From the NCBI GenBank assembly GCA_913019905.1, contig CAJVZD010000003.1, forward strand, positions 62,001 through 126,000: 64,000 bases of DNA, given 5' to 3'. Origin of the DNA: an uncultured Cellvibrionales bacterium (GTDB lineage: Bacteria > Pseudomonadota > Gammaproteobacteria > Pseudomonadales > Dasaniaceae). The translations under genes and the position numbers were made by a program. The stretch's first letter is position 1. Every line of letters starts with the position of its first letter. Positions 1 through 8,081 of the stretch are shown one piece after another. The notes under the pieces are model-generated. The model did not search any database and had not been told where the DNA came from. It saw nothing but the letters and a program-made list of their open reading frames with translations.

Positions 1-1
1 C

Positions 2-235
2 AAAGTCACGGAAGTCGAGAAAAATGGCGGGGACTTTGGCGAAGTGCATAGTCTGGTTTCGGGTAAACAGCAGGACCATACTTATGAGAGTGGAGACGTC
101 GAAAATGGGATGATCACCGTGGGCATGTGCGGTGGTCTGATAAAAGACATACCCAGCTGTAAAGATCTGGTTTCGAATATCATGGATGAAGCCAACGAGA
201 TTATTAACAGCCGCTTAGCCACAATGACCGCTTAG
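2..235 (+). CDS. Nitronate monooxygenase family flavoprotein, C-terminal fragment (cut by window edge)
   Basis: The frame is open from the first bases of the window, so only the last 77 or so residues are present. The visible end reads GMITVGMCGGLIKD followed by a helix with KDLVSNIMDEA. This matches the C terminus of 2-nitropropane dioxygenase / nitronate monooxygenase-type FMN proteins, where a Gly-rich stretch and a final EL(V)xxI..EA helix close the TIM barrel. Such enzymes oxidise alkyl nitronates or act as NAD(P)H:flavin/quinone oxidoreductases. The catalytic part lies outside the window, so the exact reaction cannot be judged. A strong hairpin follows 29 bases after the stop. Confidence 0.7.
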   Translation, partial: KVTEVEKNGGDFGEVHSLVSGKQQDHTYESGDVENGMITVGMCGGLIKDIPSCKDLVSNIMDEANEIINSRLATMTA

Positions 236-263
236 CCAGAATGACGGTTTAGGTAGGAACTGG

Positions 264-297
264 GCGCTGATGCCTATCATTAAGCATCAGCGCTTTG
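264..297 (+). terminator. Rho-independent terminator after the nitronate monooxygenase-like gene
   Basis: A perfect 10-bp inverted repeat, GCGCTGATGC at 264-273 and GCATCAGCGC at 284-293, with a 10-nt loop, is followed by a short T stretch. It sits 29 bases after the stop codon at 235. The T tract is weak, so it may also act as a bidirectional 3' end for the convergent GST gene ending at 417. Confidence 0.6.
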
Positions 298-416
298 TCT
301 CAAAATCCCTTCGTATCAAGCTCTGACCTATTTCATCTCAGCGGCTTCGTCGCTAGATCATTTCTACCCGCTGTGAATTTTGACGGCAGTTTGTAGGTCA
401 GCTTTCTCTAGGTTAG

Positions 417-1535
417 TTAGAGCCACACTTCGCGATTGTTTTCCCTGCCGATATCTCTGGAGATTTTGATATCCAGAATTTCTTCCATGTCGCAAGCCGC
501 AAGCATGTCATCAACTTGCCTGCGCCCAGTTGCGTCGAGCGAGGTATATTCATCCTGTACTCGCTTCAATAAGTAAAAGCGATAAGGCTGTGCGAGGGCA
601 TTCACTGTCACACCGCGGATCTCGAAACTCCCCAGCCCAACGCCACGTTCAACCGGAGTCGCTGGAGCCAAATCCGTTTGATCATCTAGCCACTGGTTAA
701 TGCACGCGCTTGCTGCTTTTGTTTCCGGGACAAAATCGATAGCGATTTGTTTAAGAACGTTAATTAAGGACTCGGGAACACAATCGTCTTGCAAATACAT
801 GCCGCTTTGATCTTCGAATTCTCCGATGTCTAGTTCAGGTCTGTTCATGCGTTCAACCCAGCGGAATAAGCGCACAGCCTGTGTTTGCATGAGGGCCAGG
901 GGCGCAGGGTCTCGGCCTAAATGGCCGTAGAGGGGTGCAATCATACCGAAGTCGCCGATGCAGGGTTTACCGCCGAGTAGATAAGGCTGTTCTGCGAAAT
1001 GAAGATTAAGTTTTTCAAGCAGTTCCGCGTATAGCGATTCGACTAGCTCGAAGGTATCGGGAACCGCGCCGAACATTTGGCAAGCTGTACGCATCCGGTC
1101 CATATTTTTCTCAGCTTGCTGTTGCCGTTCAGGACTCCTTGGCATCAATGCAGCAAAGTGAAAGCTCAAAAAATCATGATTATCTTTCGGGAAATTCCAG
1201 CGATAGTGCATCGCTGGTCGCAATAGACCTTCCGCACCGATAACATCGAATAGTTTGCTGAGAATTCTTTGTTTGGGCGACTCGGGTGAAAAGCGATTAG
1301 CATTCTCCGCTTCATAATGGTCAATAATAGCAGTACCGTCGCGAATCACGTCCCCGGTTGTTGTCTCTACCGTGGGTATGCTCTGACGTCCGCCCATTTT
1401 AGGCAGTACCTGACGCTGAAAATGTTCGGTAGTCGGCACAGTTTCTCTATAATGAAGTCCTGATTTTATCAGGTAGCTTCTTGCTTTGCCTGTGTAGAGG
1501 GACAAAGCAGAACCGTATAATGTAATCTCACTCAT
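417..1535 (-). CDS. Glutathione S-transferase family protein (long form)
   Basis: The 372-residue protein starts with a thioredoxin-fold GST N domain: residues 1-80, with TLYGSALSLYTGKARSYL and a cis-Pro region GRQSIPTVE. An all-helical C domain follows, with a YLLGGKPCIGDFGMIAPLYGHL segment typical of the GST-C N-capping/hydrophobic staple region. At 372 residues it is much longer than the usual 200-230, because of about 130 extra C-terminal residues that I do not recognise. An AGGA ribosome site lies 8 bases before the ATG. It lies about 100 bases downstream of a second GST gene on the same strand, so the two are probably co-transcribed. The substrate is unknown; glutathione conjugation or peroxide/haloalkane detoxification is the family role. 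Confidence 0.8.
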   Translation of the reverse strand: MSEITLYGSALSLYTGKARSYLIKSGLHYRETVPTTEHFQRQVLPKMGGRQSIPTVETTTGDVIRDGTAIIDHYEAENANRFSPESPKQRILSKLFDVIGAEGLLRPAMHYRWNFPKDNHDFLSFHFAALMPRSPERQQQAEKNMDRMRTACQMFGAVPDTFELVESLYAELLEKLNLHFAEQPYLLGGKPCIGDFGMIAPLYGHLGRDPAPLALMQTQAVRLFRWVERMNRPELDIGEFEDQSGMYLQDDCVPESLINVLKQIAIDFVPETKAASACINQWLDDQTDLAPATPVERGVGLGSFEIRGVTVNALAQPYRFYLLKRVQDEYTSLDATGRRQVDDMLAACDMEEILDIKISRDIGRENNREVWL

Positions 1536-1634
1536 TGTAAAATCCTTTGCGTTGCGAATCGTTCTCGATATGAATGCTGGCTGGCAACGGGGTCGCGATG
1601 CGAAATAGTTTGTTTAGAACAATGAACTGCAGTT

Positions 1635-2270
1635 TTACAGTGCCATACTGGGGCGGCTATTTAAGTGCTCTCTCCAGCGAAGGATATTTTTGTGGCGTTC
1701 CTGTGGCTTAACTTTTACCACTCGCGCAAAATCGACAACCACCGCTGCGGTAATATCGGCGTTAGAAAATGTATCGATAGCAAGATATTCACGATCTTCG
1801 AGCCTGGCGTCGAGCATATCAAAGAAGTTTTGCAGCCGAGCGAGCCCACGTTCTGCGAGCTCAGGGATTTGCTGGTGATTGACCGGTCCGGTCATCGCGC
1901 GGTCTTTCATTCCGGGGGATGAGTTTCGCAAGGCCTCAGCGACCGCAGATAAACCTTCCAATTCAGCTTTCGCGGTCCAGTTAGCAACCATCCCTTTTTC
2001 CACGGAGCTTGTGCCTAACATAGGTGGATTGGGAAATTGTGCCTCTAAATACGCAGCAATACCGGCATTTTCGGTGAATACGGTACCGTCGTCGAGTTTA
2101 AGCGCAGGCACGGTACACGACGGATTGATCGCTCGAAACTCGTCACCTAACTGTTCTGCTTTGCGCATATCGATGGAGACAGTGTCGAACGCAACGCCTT
2201 TTTCGGCGAGTAGAATACGTGCGCGACGTGGGCTTGGTGCCATAGAAAAGTCATAAAAAGTCATGGTCAT
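1635..2270 (-). CDS. Glutathione S-transferase
   Basis: The 211-residue protein has normal GST length. The N-terminal thioredoxin-like domain shows MAPSPRRARILLAEKGV (glutathione-site Ser/Pro region), NPSCTVPALKLDDG (cis-Pro) and the ENAGIAAYLE motif, where the family has (E/D)S.AI..YL. The C domain carries YLAIDTFSNADITAAVVVDFA, the conserved N-capping box. It is the first gene of a probable two-gene minus-strand unit with the longer GST at 417-1535. A second in-frame ATG two codons inside is an equally possible start, since the ribosome site (GAGAGA) is weak. The cytosolic substrate is not predictable. Confidence 0.85.
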   Translation of the reverse strand: MTMTFYDFSMAPSPRRARILLAEKGVAFDTVSIDMRKAEQLGDEFRAINPSCTVPALKLDDGTVFTENAGIAAYLEAQFPNPPMLGTSSVEKGMVANWTAKAELEGLSAVAEALRNSSPGMKDRAMTGPVNHQQIPELAERGLARLQNFFDMLDARLEDREYLAIDTFSNADITAAVVVDFARVVKVKPQERHKNILRWREHLNSRPSMAL

Positions 2271-2340
2271 AATCTGTAATCTCTCGACAGGGGGTAGTCA
2301 GTAGAAATATCCAATTTAGATCTATTCTACGTGAAGCAAA

Positions 2341-2514
2341 ATGGTTAAAGCTTTGGTATGGATCAAGAACACCGTATTCCGCTTTTGTACGGTCTTGACC
2401 ACTATAGCTATTGCCGGCGCCGGTTCTCGCCCGTTTCAGACGGACCTGCGTGGAACTGGTACCTTGGCTATTTCAGTTTTTGCTGTAAGCAGTGTTTACA
2501 ATTTGAAACACTGA
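2341..2514 (+). CDS. Possible small membrane protein (57 residues, hypothetical)
   Basis: An ATG at 2341 opens a 57-codon frame: MVKALVWIKNTVFRFCTVLTTI, then a Gly/Ala-rich stretch and a second hydrophobic run near the end. A weak GAAG ribosome site lies 7-10 bases upstream. It sits in the 382-base gap between the divergent GST unit (start 2270) and the end of the AraC-type gene (2653), and nothing else in that gap is supported. The N-terminal hydrophobic segment after two basic residues would fit a small membrane protein or a signal peptide. No family is recognised, so the call rests on ORF quality alone. Confidence 0.25.
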   Translation: MVKALVWIKNTVFRFCTVLTTIAIAGAGSRPFQTDLRGTGTLAISVFAVSSVYNLKH

Positions 2515-2652
2515 GCAGTAACGCCGGAATTGCAGACACTTTATACACTAACGACATAATTTGTGCCAGTATAATTCGAGCGCTGTTATTCAGTAAATTT
2601 GTCTATTTCAATCCGACTAAAAAGGCTTATCCGTATTGGCGATTGTGACTAG

Positions 2653-3639
2653 CTACCGACCCCTATCACGGTATTGGGAAGGGGTCTCATCAGACCAGCG
2701 TTTGAACGATCGTCGGAAATTTGCTGTATCGCTAAAACCAAGCAGGCAGGAAATTTCGGAAACAGGTAGTGCTGTTCCCGCCAAATATTCGCTTGCAAGC
2801 CGGTAGCGAACTTTGTCGAGCAATTGCTGAAATCGACAGCCCTCTTTGATCAGATGCCGTTGTAGGGTGCTTTCACTCATATGTAATCTTTTCGCCATCG
2901 TTGCACAGGTAGGAAATTCAGATCCTGACTGTAGCAATTCGTGCTGGACCCGGGCGGTGACAATTCCCCGATGGCTTTCGATCGGTAACAAGCGGTCGCA
3001 TTCGCGTTGCAAAATATCCTGCGTTAGCGGGTTAGCGGTCGATATCGCTGCGGCGAGACTTTCATCGTTAAAGCTAAGCGAGCGCCTGTTACTGTTGAAG
3101 AGGATATTTGGACCAAAAATCTTCTCGTATAAAGTGGCATCATTGGGGGCTGGGTAGTCTAATTCCAATTTAAAGTTAGTCGTGGGGATATCAAAAAGTA
3201 TGTGCCGACTGTTGAGAATGGCAGCGTAAACTAATTCGCAGTAGAAGCGGTCCAACTCGATCGGAAGATGTCCACCCTGCGTAAGCAGCTCCGTTCTCCC
3301 TGCCTTGCTTTTAAGTTCAATATGGATGCTCGGCAAAATGGCGCGGTTGTAGCGAACTAACAGTTTGAGGGCATCTCCAACGGTGGAGCTCGTCATTAAT
3401 GCATAGCCGAAAATACCTTGAGAGGGCAGGTCAAACAGTGACCCAACCTTTAGCCCTAATTGCATATCGTTGGACAGTTGCAGCGCGTTTGCGCATAAAG
3501 TATTGAGTTGTTTTGCCGTAAAATTGACGTCTGACCGCGTATCTACCGCCATTAAGCCGGTATTGTTAAGTAATTGTTGCTCGCTAATGCCGAGTTTTTC
3601 GAGCAGAGAAAACAGTGCGGAAAAATAAATTGAGTGCAT
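2653..3639 (-). CDS. AraC-family transcriptional regulator
   Basis: The 328-residue protein has a C-terminal double helix-turn-helix of the AraC/XylS type: about residues 230-325, with RLHMSESTLQRHLIKEG and ISCLLGFSDTANFRRSFKRWSDETPSQYR. The N-terminal two thirds resemble the arabinose-binding-like domain of OruR/ArgR-type regulators (QLGLKVGSLFDLPSQGIFGYALMTSSTVGDAL). It is divergent from the CYP102-type gene at 3896, so that gene is the obvious candidate target. Two 15-bp direct repeats lie directly upstream of its start (3642-3678), spaced as expected for this family. The ligand is unknown; a fatty acid or hydrophobic compound would fit the neighbour. Confidence 0.88.
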   Translation of the reverse strand: MHSIYFSALFSLLEKLGISEQQLLNNTGLMAVDTRSDVNFTAKQLNTLCANALQLSNDMQLGLKVGSLFDLPSQGIFGYALMTSSTVGDALKLLVRYNRAILPSIHIELKSKAGRTELLTQGGHLPIELDRFYCELVYAAILNSRHILFDIPTTNFKLELDYPAPNDATLYEKIFGPNILFNSNRRSLSFNDESLAAAISTANPLTQDILQRECDRLLPIESHRGIVTARVQHELLQSGSEFPTCATMAKRLHMSESTLQRHLIKEGCRFQQLLDKVRYRLASEYLAGTALPVSEISCLLGFSDTANFRRSFKRWSDETPSQYRDRGR

Positions 3640-3641
3640 GA

Positions 3642-3678
3642 TTGACTGTATTTAACCCTATGGTTGACTGTATTTAAC
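3642..3678. promoter_or_regulatory. Paired 15-bp direct repeats, probable AraC-type operator
   Basis: TTGACTGTATTTAAC occurs exactly at 3642-3656 and again at 3664-3678, a 22-bp offset, close to two helical turns. AraC-family dimers typically bind two direct half-sites about 21 bp apart. The pair lies 3 bases upstream of the regulator's own ATG and about 220 bases from the CYP102-type start, so autoregulation is the simplest reading. The repeat is seen directly; the protein that binds it is inferred. Confidence 0.6.
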
Positions 3679-3895
3679 TCCGTCAAGTTACGAGTTGTCA
3701 ATTAATATGCTGCTCTTTTTTTGATCACTGAAATTTCGGGAATTAAAACCTAAGACGATGCGTCTTTTTCTGACTGACCGTAAGGGGTAGAAACGACGGC
3801 TCGATTCCTTCGCCCCTGCGGCCGTTGGAGCAGAGCGTTGTTTTCGAAATTTTAGGCTTGGATATTTATTCATATAAACGATAAGGAGTACAAAA

Positions 3896-6800
3896 GTGTC
3901 CCAGATTCCAGAGCCGAAGGGGAAATTACCCGGTATTGGCCATATCCGCCTGATTGATTCTGCTGAACCGGTTCAGTCGTTGCAGGCGTTGTCGAAAGAT
4001 TTGGGCGAGATTTACCAGTTGCAGCTCCCGGGCGGAAAACTGTTGGTGGTTTCTAGCCAGCGCTTGGTCGATGAGCTTTGCGATGAAAGTCGCTTCGATA
4101 AAAAAGTCAGTGGTGCGCTCTATAATATTCGAGATATCGCCTTGGACGGCTTGTTTACGGCGAAGACCACGGAGCCAAACTGGCAAAAGGCGCACAACAT
4201 ATTATTGCCCGCTTTCAGCATGGGGTCGATGTCGAATTATTTCCCAATGATGCTTGAAATCGCCGAGCAAATGATGGCGCGCTGGAGTCAGCTTAATGCC
4301 AATGATGAAATAGATGTTCCCGCGGATATGGTTCGTTTGACACTCGATACAATTGGATTATGTGGTTTCGATTACCGCTTCAATTCTTTTAGCCGCGATG
4401 AGCCACATCCATTTATCGAGAGTATGTTGGTTGCGTTGCAGGAGGCAATAGACCGGGCGGTAGCGCTTCCGCTCGTGCACGGAATGAATGTTGGGCGCCG
4501 GCAGCGCTATGAAAAACACATCCTAAATCTTAAGACTATCGTCGATGAAGTTATTGCCGAACGTAAAGCCGGGGGAGGTGCCACAGATGCTAAAGATCTG
4601 TTAAGCCTGATGCTCACGGGTTCCGACCCAGCGACTGGCGAGAAACTCTCTGATGAGAACATTCGCTACCAAATTATTACCTTTTTAATTGCCGGCCATG
4701 AGACGACCAGTGGTTTGTTGTCGTTTGCATTGCAATACCTCATTAAACACCCGGCCGTGCTTAAGCGAGCCTATGCAGAAGTTGATGAGGTGCTCGGTGC
4801 TGATCTTGATACGCCGCCAACGCTGGCTCAGATTGGACGTTTGCCTTATATACGACAAGTGCTCAATGAAGCGTTGCGCCTCTTTCCTACGGCTCCGGCG
4901 TTCACGGTTATGCCGCTCGAAGATACGACGCTAGCGGGGCTTTATCCACTTAAAGCGGGGCAGCCTATTTTGATATTAATTGGAGGGCTGCACCGTGACG
5001 AGAAAGCCTGGGGCGATAATCCGGAATTATTCGATCCCGATCGATTCGCGCCAGATGTTGCCGCCCAGCGATTACCTAATGCGTTCAAGCCCTTTGGCAA
5101 CGGTCAGAGGGCCTGTATCGGTAGTCAATTTGCGCTGCAGGAATCCGTATTGGCCTTAGGCATGGCGCTGCAACGTTTTAAATTCGTCGATCATACAAAC
5201 TACCAGCTTGAAGTGAAGGAAGCGCTAACCTTAAAGCCCAACGATTTTCGATTGCGGCTAAAAAAACGTACTGCTGAAGACCGTAGTGTCAGTTTGCAAA
5301 AAGCTCCCGAGGTCGACGAGCTAACAAAAGAAAAAGGAACAACAAATCTTACGAGTGATCACGCGACACCGCTATTGGTCTTACACGGCAGTAATATGGG
5401 CTCAGCGCAACAAGTTGCCGCGCGTTTGGCCGAGGAGGGGGAGTCCGTTGGTTTTGTCGTTAGTAGCGGCAGTCTGGATGAATACACCGACCGCTTACCG
5501 AGCGATGGAGCTGTCTTATTCGTGACAGCGTCTTACAATGGTACGCCGACGGATGATGCTAAAGAATTTATGGCCTGGTTGGAGTCTACTGAGCGGGACC
5601 TCAGTCATGTGCGTTTTGGTGTGTTTGGTGTCGGTAATAGAGACTGGGCGACGACTTACCAACGCGTACCGCGTTTAATTGAGGAGAGATTGAAAACACT
5701 TGGCGCCGAGTGTGTGGTGGTCCGCGGAGAAGCCGATGCGAGAGGCGATTTTTTTGGTGATATCGACAGTTACGCTGAAGGTGTGTGGCCTGAATTGGCC
5801 TCGTCGTTAGGGCTCGCGGTTGTTGCGCCAGTGGATCTCGGGGAGCGATTTGCTGTCGATCTTTTAACCAGTGACGACAGTGATACTGCATTTTTGACGC
5901 ATCACTCTCTAACTCCGATGATGGTGGTCGTTAACGAGGAGATGGTAGATACACAGGTCGATTATGGTGTGAGTAAACGCCATATCAGCGTGGATCTACC
6001 TCCAGACATAAATTATAAAACCGGTGATCATTTATTGGTGATGCCGCGCAATCCAGTAAAGAATGTTGAGCGTGCCGCAAGCCGCTTTGGCCTGAGTTTA
6101 CAGCAGCCTATACGCCTGTCTTTGAAACACGGTGCCGCTGGCGGGATCCCGATGGATAGTGCCATGACAGTAAAGACCTTATTGAGTCGCTATGTTGAGC
6201 TGTGCGATCCGGCAACAGTACGGCAAATTAAGTTACTGGCCGAACATGCCACCTGTCCGCCTGATGGAATAGCGCTAAATACCTTGGCAGAATCGGATAA
6301 CTACAAAACAGAGGTCCTCGATAAACGCGTCTCGTTGTTGGATTTACTCGACCGTTACGCCAGTATCGCATTGCCTTTTGCGGTATTTATTGATCAATTG
6401 GCGGAATTACATCCTCGTTACTATTCGATTGCGTCTTCGCACTTAACTTCACCCGGTCGCGTCGATATCGCAGTTAGCCGTGTGGAAGGTCCCGCACTCA
6501 GTGGCAGCGGCGACTATCTGGGTGCCTGTAGTTCGACTCTCGATGATATTACGGTGGGTGAATCGATATTGGCACGTTTACGTCCAGTAGACTCTGGTTT
6601 CTTGCCGCCGCAAGATTTGCAACAGCCGATTATCATGATCGGTCCGGGAACCGGAGTGGCTCCTTTTCGTGGATTTATTCAGGACCGCATGGCGCATCAC
6701 CAACGAGGTCAGGACCTGGGTGAGGCCATGCTGTTTTTTGGCTGTCGACACCCCGACGTTGACGACATCTATGCCGATGAGTTTTCAGAAGCTGAGACTG

Positions 6801-7096
6801 CGGGTGCTGTGCAATGTATTAAGGCCTATTCCCGGCTGCCTGAATACCCCCACTGTTATGTGCAGGATGCCATCGCTGCCAACGCGGAAAAAGTTTGGGC
6901 GCTTTGGCAGCAAGGTGCGCTCATATATGTCTGTGGCGATGCACAGTACATGCTGACGGGAGTACGTCTGGCGTTGCAGAAAATTTACCGAGACATAATG
7001 GATAAGGGCGGTAAAACGGTCAGCGAAGAACAGGCGCAAAATTGGTTGCAAGAGATGGAAGTAGAGGGTCGTTTTCTCATCGATGCCTGGGCGTAG
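3896..7096 (+). CDS. CYP102-family self-sufficient cytochrome P450 / NADPH reductase (P450-BM3-like)
   Basis: The 1066-residue single-chain monooxygenase consists of a P450 domain (1-470) fused to FMN (about 495-640) and FAD/NADPH reductase domains. Visible motifs are I-helix AGHETTSG (266-273), the ExxR motif in NEALRLFPTAPAF, heme loop FGNGQRACIG with ligand Cys407, FMN site VLHGSNMGSAQQ, FAD RYYSIAS, NADP GPGTGVAPFRGF and a penultimate Trp. It follows Bacillus megaterium BM3 nearly end to end, including the phenylalanine of GLFT (BM3 F87). The BM3 carboxylate anchors R47 and Y51 align with G47 and V51 here. The start is GTG with AAGGAG seven bases upstream. The expected reaction is subterminal hydroxylation of fatty acids or other hydrophobic chains with NADPH and O2. 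Confidence 0.95.
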   Translation: MSQIPEPKGKLPGIGHIRLIDSAEPVQSLQALSKDLGEIYQLQLPGGKLLVVSSQRLVDELCDESRFDKKVSGALYNIRDIALDGLFTAKTTEPNWQKAHNILLPAFSMGSMSNYFPMMLEIAEQMMARWSQLNANDEIDVPADMVRLTLDTIGLCGFDYRFNSFSRDEPHPFIESMLVALQEAIDRAVALPLVHGMNVGRRQRYEKHILNLKTIVDEVIAERKAGGGATDAKDLLSLMLTGSDPATGEKLSDENIRYQIITFLIAGHETTSGLLSFALQYLIKHPAVLKRAYAEVDEVLGADLDTPPTLAQIGRLPYIRQVLNEALRLFPTAPAFTVMPLEDTTLAGLYPLKAGQPILILIGGLHRDEKAWGDNPELFDPDRFAPDVAAQRLPNAFKPFGNGQRACIGSQFALQESVLALGMALQRFKFVDHTNYQLEVKEALTLKPNDFRLRLKKRTAEDRSVSLQKAPEVDELTKEKGTTNLTSDHATPLLVLHGSNMGSAQQVAARLAEEGESVGFVVSSGSLDEYTDRLPSDGAVLFVTASYNGTPTDDAKEFMAWLESTERDLSHVRFGVFGVGNRDWATTYQRVPRLIEERLKTLGAECVVVRGEADARGDFFGDIDSYAEGVWPELASSLGLAVVAPVDLGERFAVDLLTSDDSDTAFLTHHSLTPMMVVVNEEMVDTQVDYGVSKRHISVDLPPDINYKTGDHLLVMPRNPVKNVERAASRFGLSLQQPIRLSLKHGAAGGIPMDSAMTVKTLLSRYVELCDPATVRQIKLLAEHATCPPDGIALNTLAESDNYKTEVLDKRVSLLDLLDRYASIALPFAVFIDQLAELHPRYYSIASSHLTSPGRVDIAVSRVEGPALSGSGDYLGACSSTLDDITVGESILARLRPVDSGFLPPQDLQQPIIMIGPGTGVAPFRGFIQDRMAHHQRGQDLGEAMLFFGCRHPDVDDIYADEFSEAETAGAVQCIKAYSRLPEYPHCYVQDAIAANAEKVWALWQQGALIYVCGDAQYMLTGVRLALQKIYRDIMDKGGKTVSEEQAQNWLQEMEVEGRFLIDAWA

Positions 7097-7140
7097 GGCG
7101 AAGCCATTTGCCAAGGGCACATTGCTTGTCAAAGAATAAT

Positions 7141-7173
7141 TGCGATTCGTGTTTACGGATCGCAGGTTTTGTT
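7141..7173 (+). terminator. Terminator after the CYP102-type gene
   Basis: TGCGATTCGT (7141-7150) pairs with ACGGATCGCA (7155-7164), with one G-T wobble and a GTTT loop, and is followed by GGTTTTGTT. It lies 45 bases after the P450 stop and before the convergent TetR gene. Confidence 0.7.
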
Positions 7174-7317
7174 GGTCAACGGTTGGCAGCTTTAACTTAA
7201 ATCTTTCTTCGAATAGGCGTGTATCGTATTGCAATGCCTCGGGACTGACGTCCGATTGATCCAGCGCGATCAGTTACGGCAAAATGCAATCCTTGAGTCT
7301 AATAGTGCGCCTCAACA

Positions 7318-7938
7318 TCAATCGGTTTCAGATGAATGTCCGGCTAACAATAGCTGCAGCATTTGTACGATAACCTCGATACTGGCTTTTATGTTCAAGC
7401 TTTGGTGCTCTCTTAGGCGGTGCCAGGTTTCGAAGGATGTGATTGAATCAACAGCCTCTCGTTTGGCGGCGGGTAGTGCAATTAACTCCGGCAGCCAGTC
7501 GTCCAAGTCTTTACGCAAGCGCCGTTGGGCCCGGGCATAATTAGTGCGCAGTACTTCTGAGTGCCACCGCCTCGCCTGAGTCGAAAGTAGTTTTTGTTTC
7601 AGCACTTCGAAGGCGTGAGCGCGTTGTTCGGTCACTCGTTGAATGCGTTCGTCGACCGAGCCAGTTCTGTCTCCACCAATAAATAAATATTCGAAGGTCG
7701 CGCGTTTTAGTTCGTGCGTCGTCGAAAACATACTCTCCATGTCGGAAAAATGTCTGAAAACGGTTCGGATACCCACTTTGGCATGATCGGCGACCTGTTG
7801 TGCAGTGGGAACCAGATTGCCTTCTTCAACAAGGGCTAGAGTTGCATCTATAATAAGTTGGCGACTGCGCTGGCTACGCATTAAACGACCGTCGGGCTTT
7901 GCTGTCGCGTCCTTTGTTGAGCTTATTTCACTTGTCAT
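7318..7938 (-). CDS. TetR-family transcriptional regulator
   Basis: The N-terminal helix-turn-helix reads RSRQLIIDATLALVEEGNLVPTAQQVADHAKVGIRTVFRHFSDMES, the classic TetR pattern; the C-terminal ligand domain is unassigned. The first ATG in the frame is at 7971. I favour the ATG at 7938 (205 residues) because a perfect palindrome that looks like an operator lies across the first start, and this start keeps it in the leader. The gene is convergent with the CYP102-type monooxygenase. In Bacillus the BM3 gene is itself controlled by a TetR protein (Bm3R1), so a link is possible, but the arrangement differs. The MBL-fold gene that follows on the same strand upstream is another possible target. 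Confidence 0.85.
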   Translation of the reverse strand: MTSEISSTKDATAKPDGRLMRSQRSRQLIIDATLALVEEGNLVPTAQQVADHAKVGIRTVFRHFSDMESMFSTTHELKRATFEYLFIGGDRTGSVDERIQRVTEQRAHAFEVLKQKLLSTQARRWHSEVLRTNYARAQRRLRKDLDDWLPELIALPAAKREAVDSITSFETWHRLREHQSLNIKASIEVIVQMLQLLLAGHSSETD

Positions 7939-7958
7939 CTTATTCTCTGGGTTATCGT

Positions 7959-7968
7959 GAACCGGTTC
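7959..7968. promoter_or_regulatory. Perfect 10-bp palindrome, candidate TetR operator
   Basis: GAACCGGTTC is a perfect palindrome lying 21 bases upstream of the favoured TetR start codon at 7938. Self-repression through a short palindrome at the promoter is usual for this family. Ten base pairs is short for a TetR operator, so the functional site would have to extend imperfectly on both sides. Confidence 0.35.
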
Positions 7969-8081
7969 CATTAGGTACCATTTTGCTATTATAAACTAAT
8001 GCTAAAACCCCTGCTGGAGATTGACCTGATGATTCCTCCAAGCACCCCACGGTTAATGGCTAGTAAACAATGAGGATAATA

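Noticed and set aside
3688-3873. Short minus-strand frame of 61 codons between the AraC-type gene and the P450 gene
   Set aside because: No family resemblance, no good ribosome site, and it lies in a promoter region.
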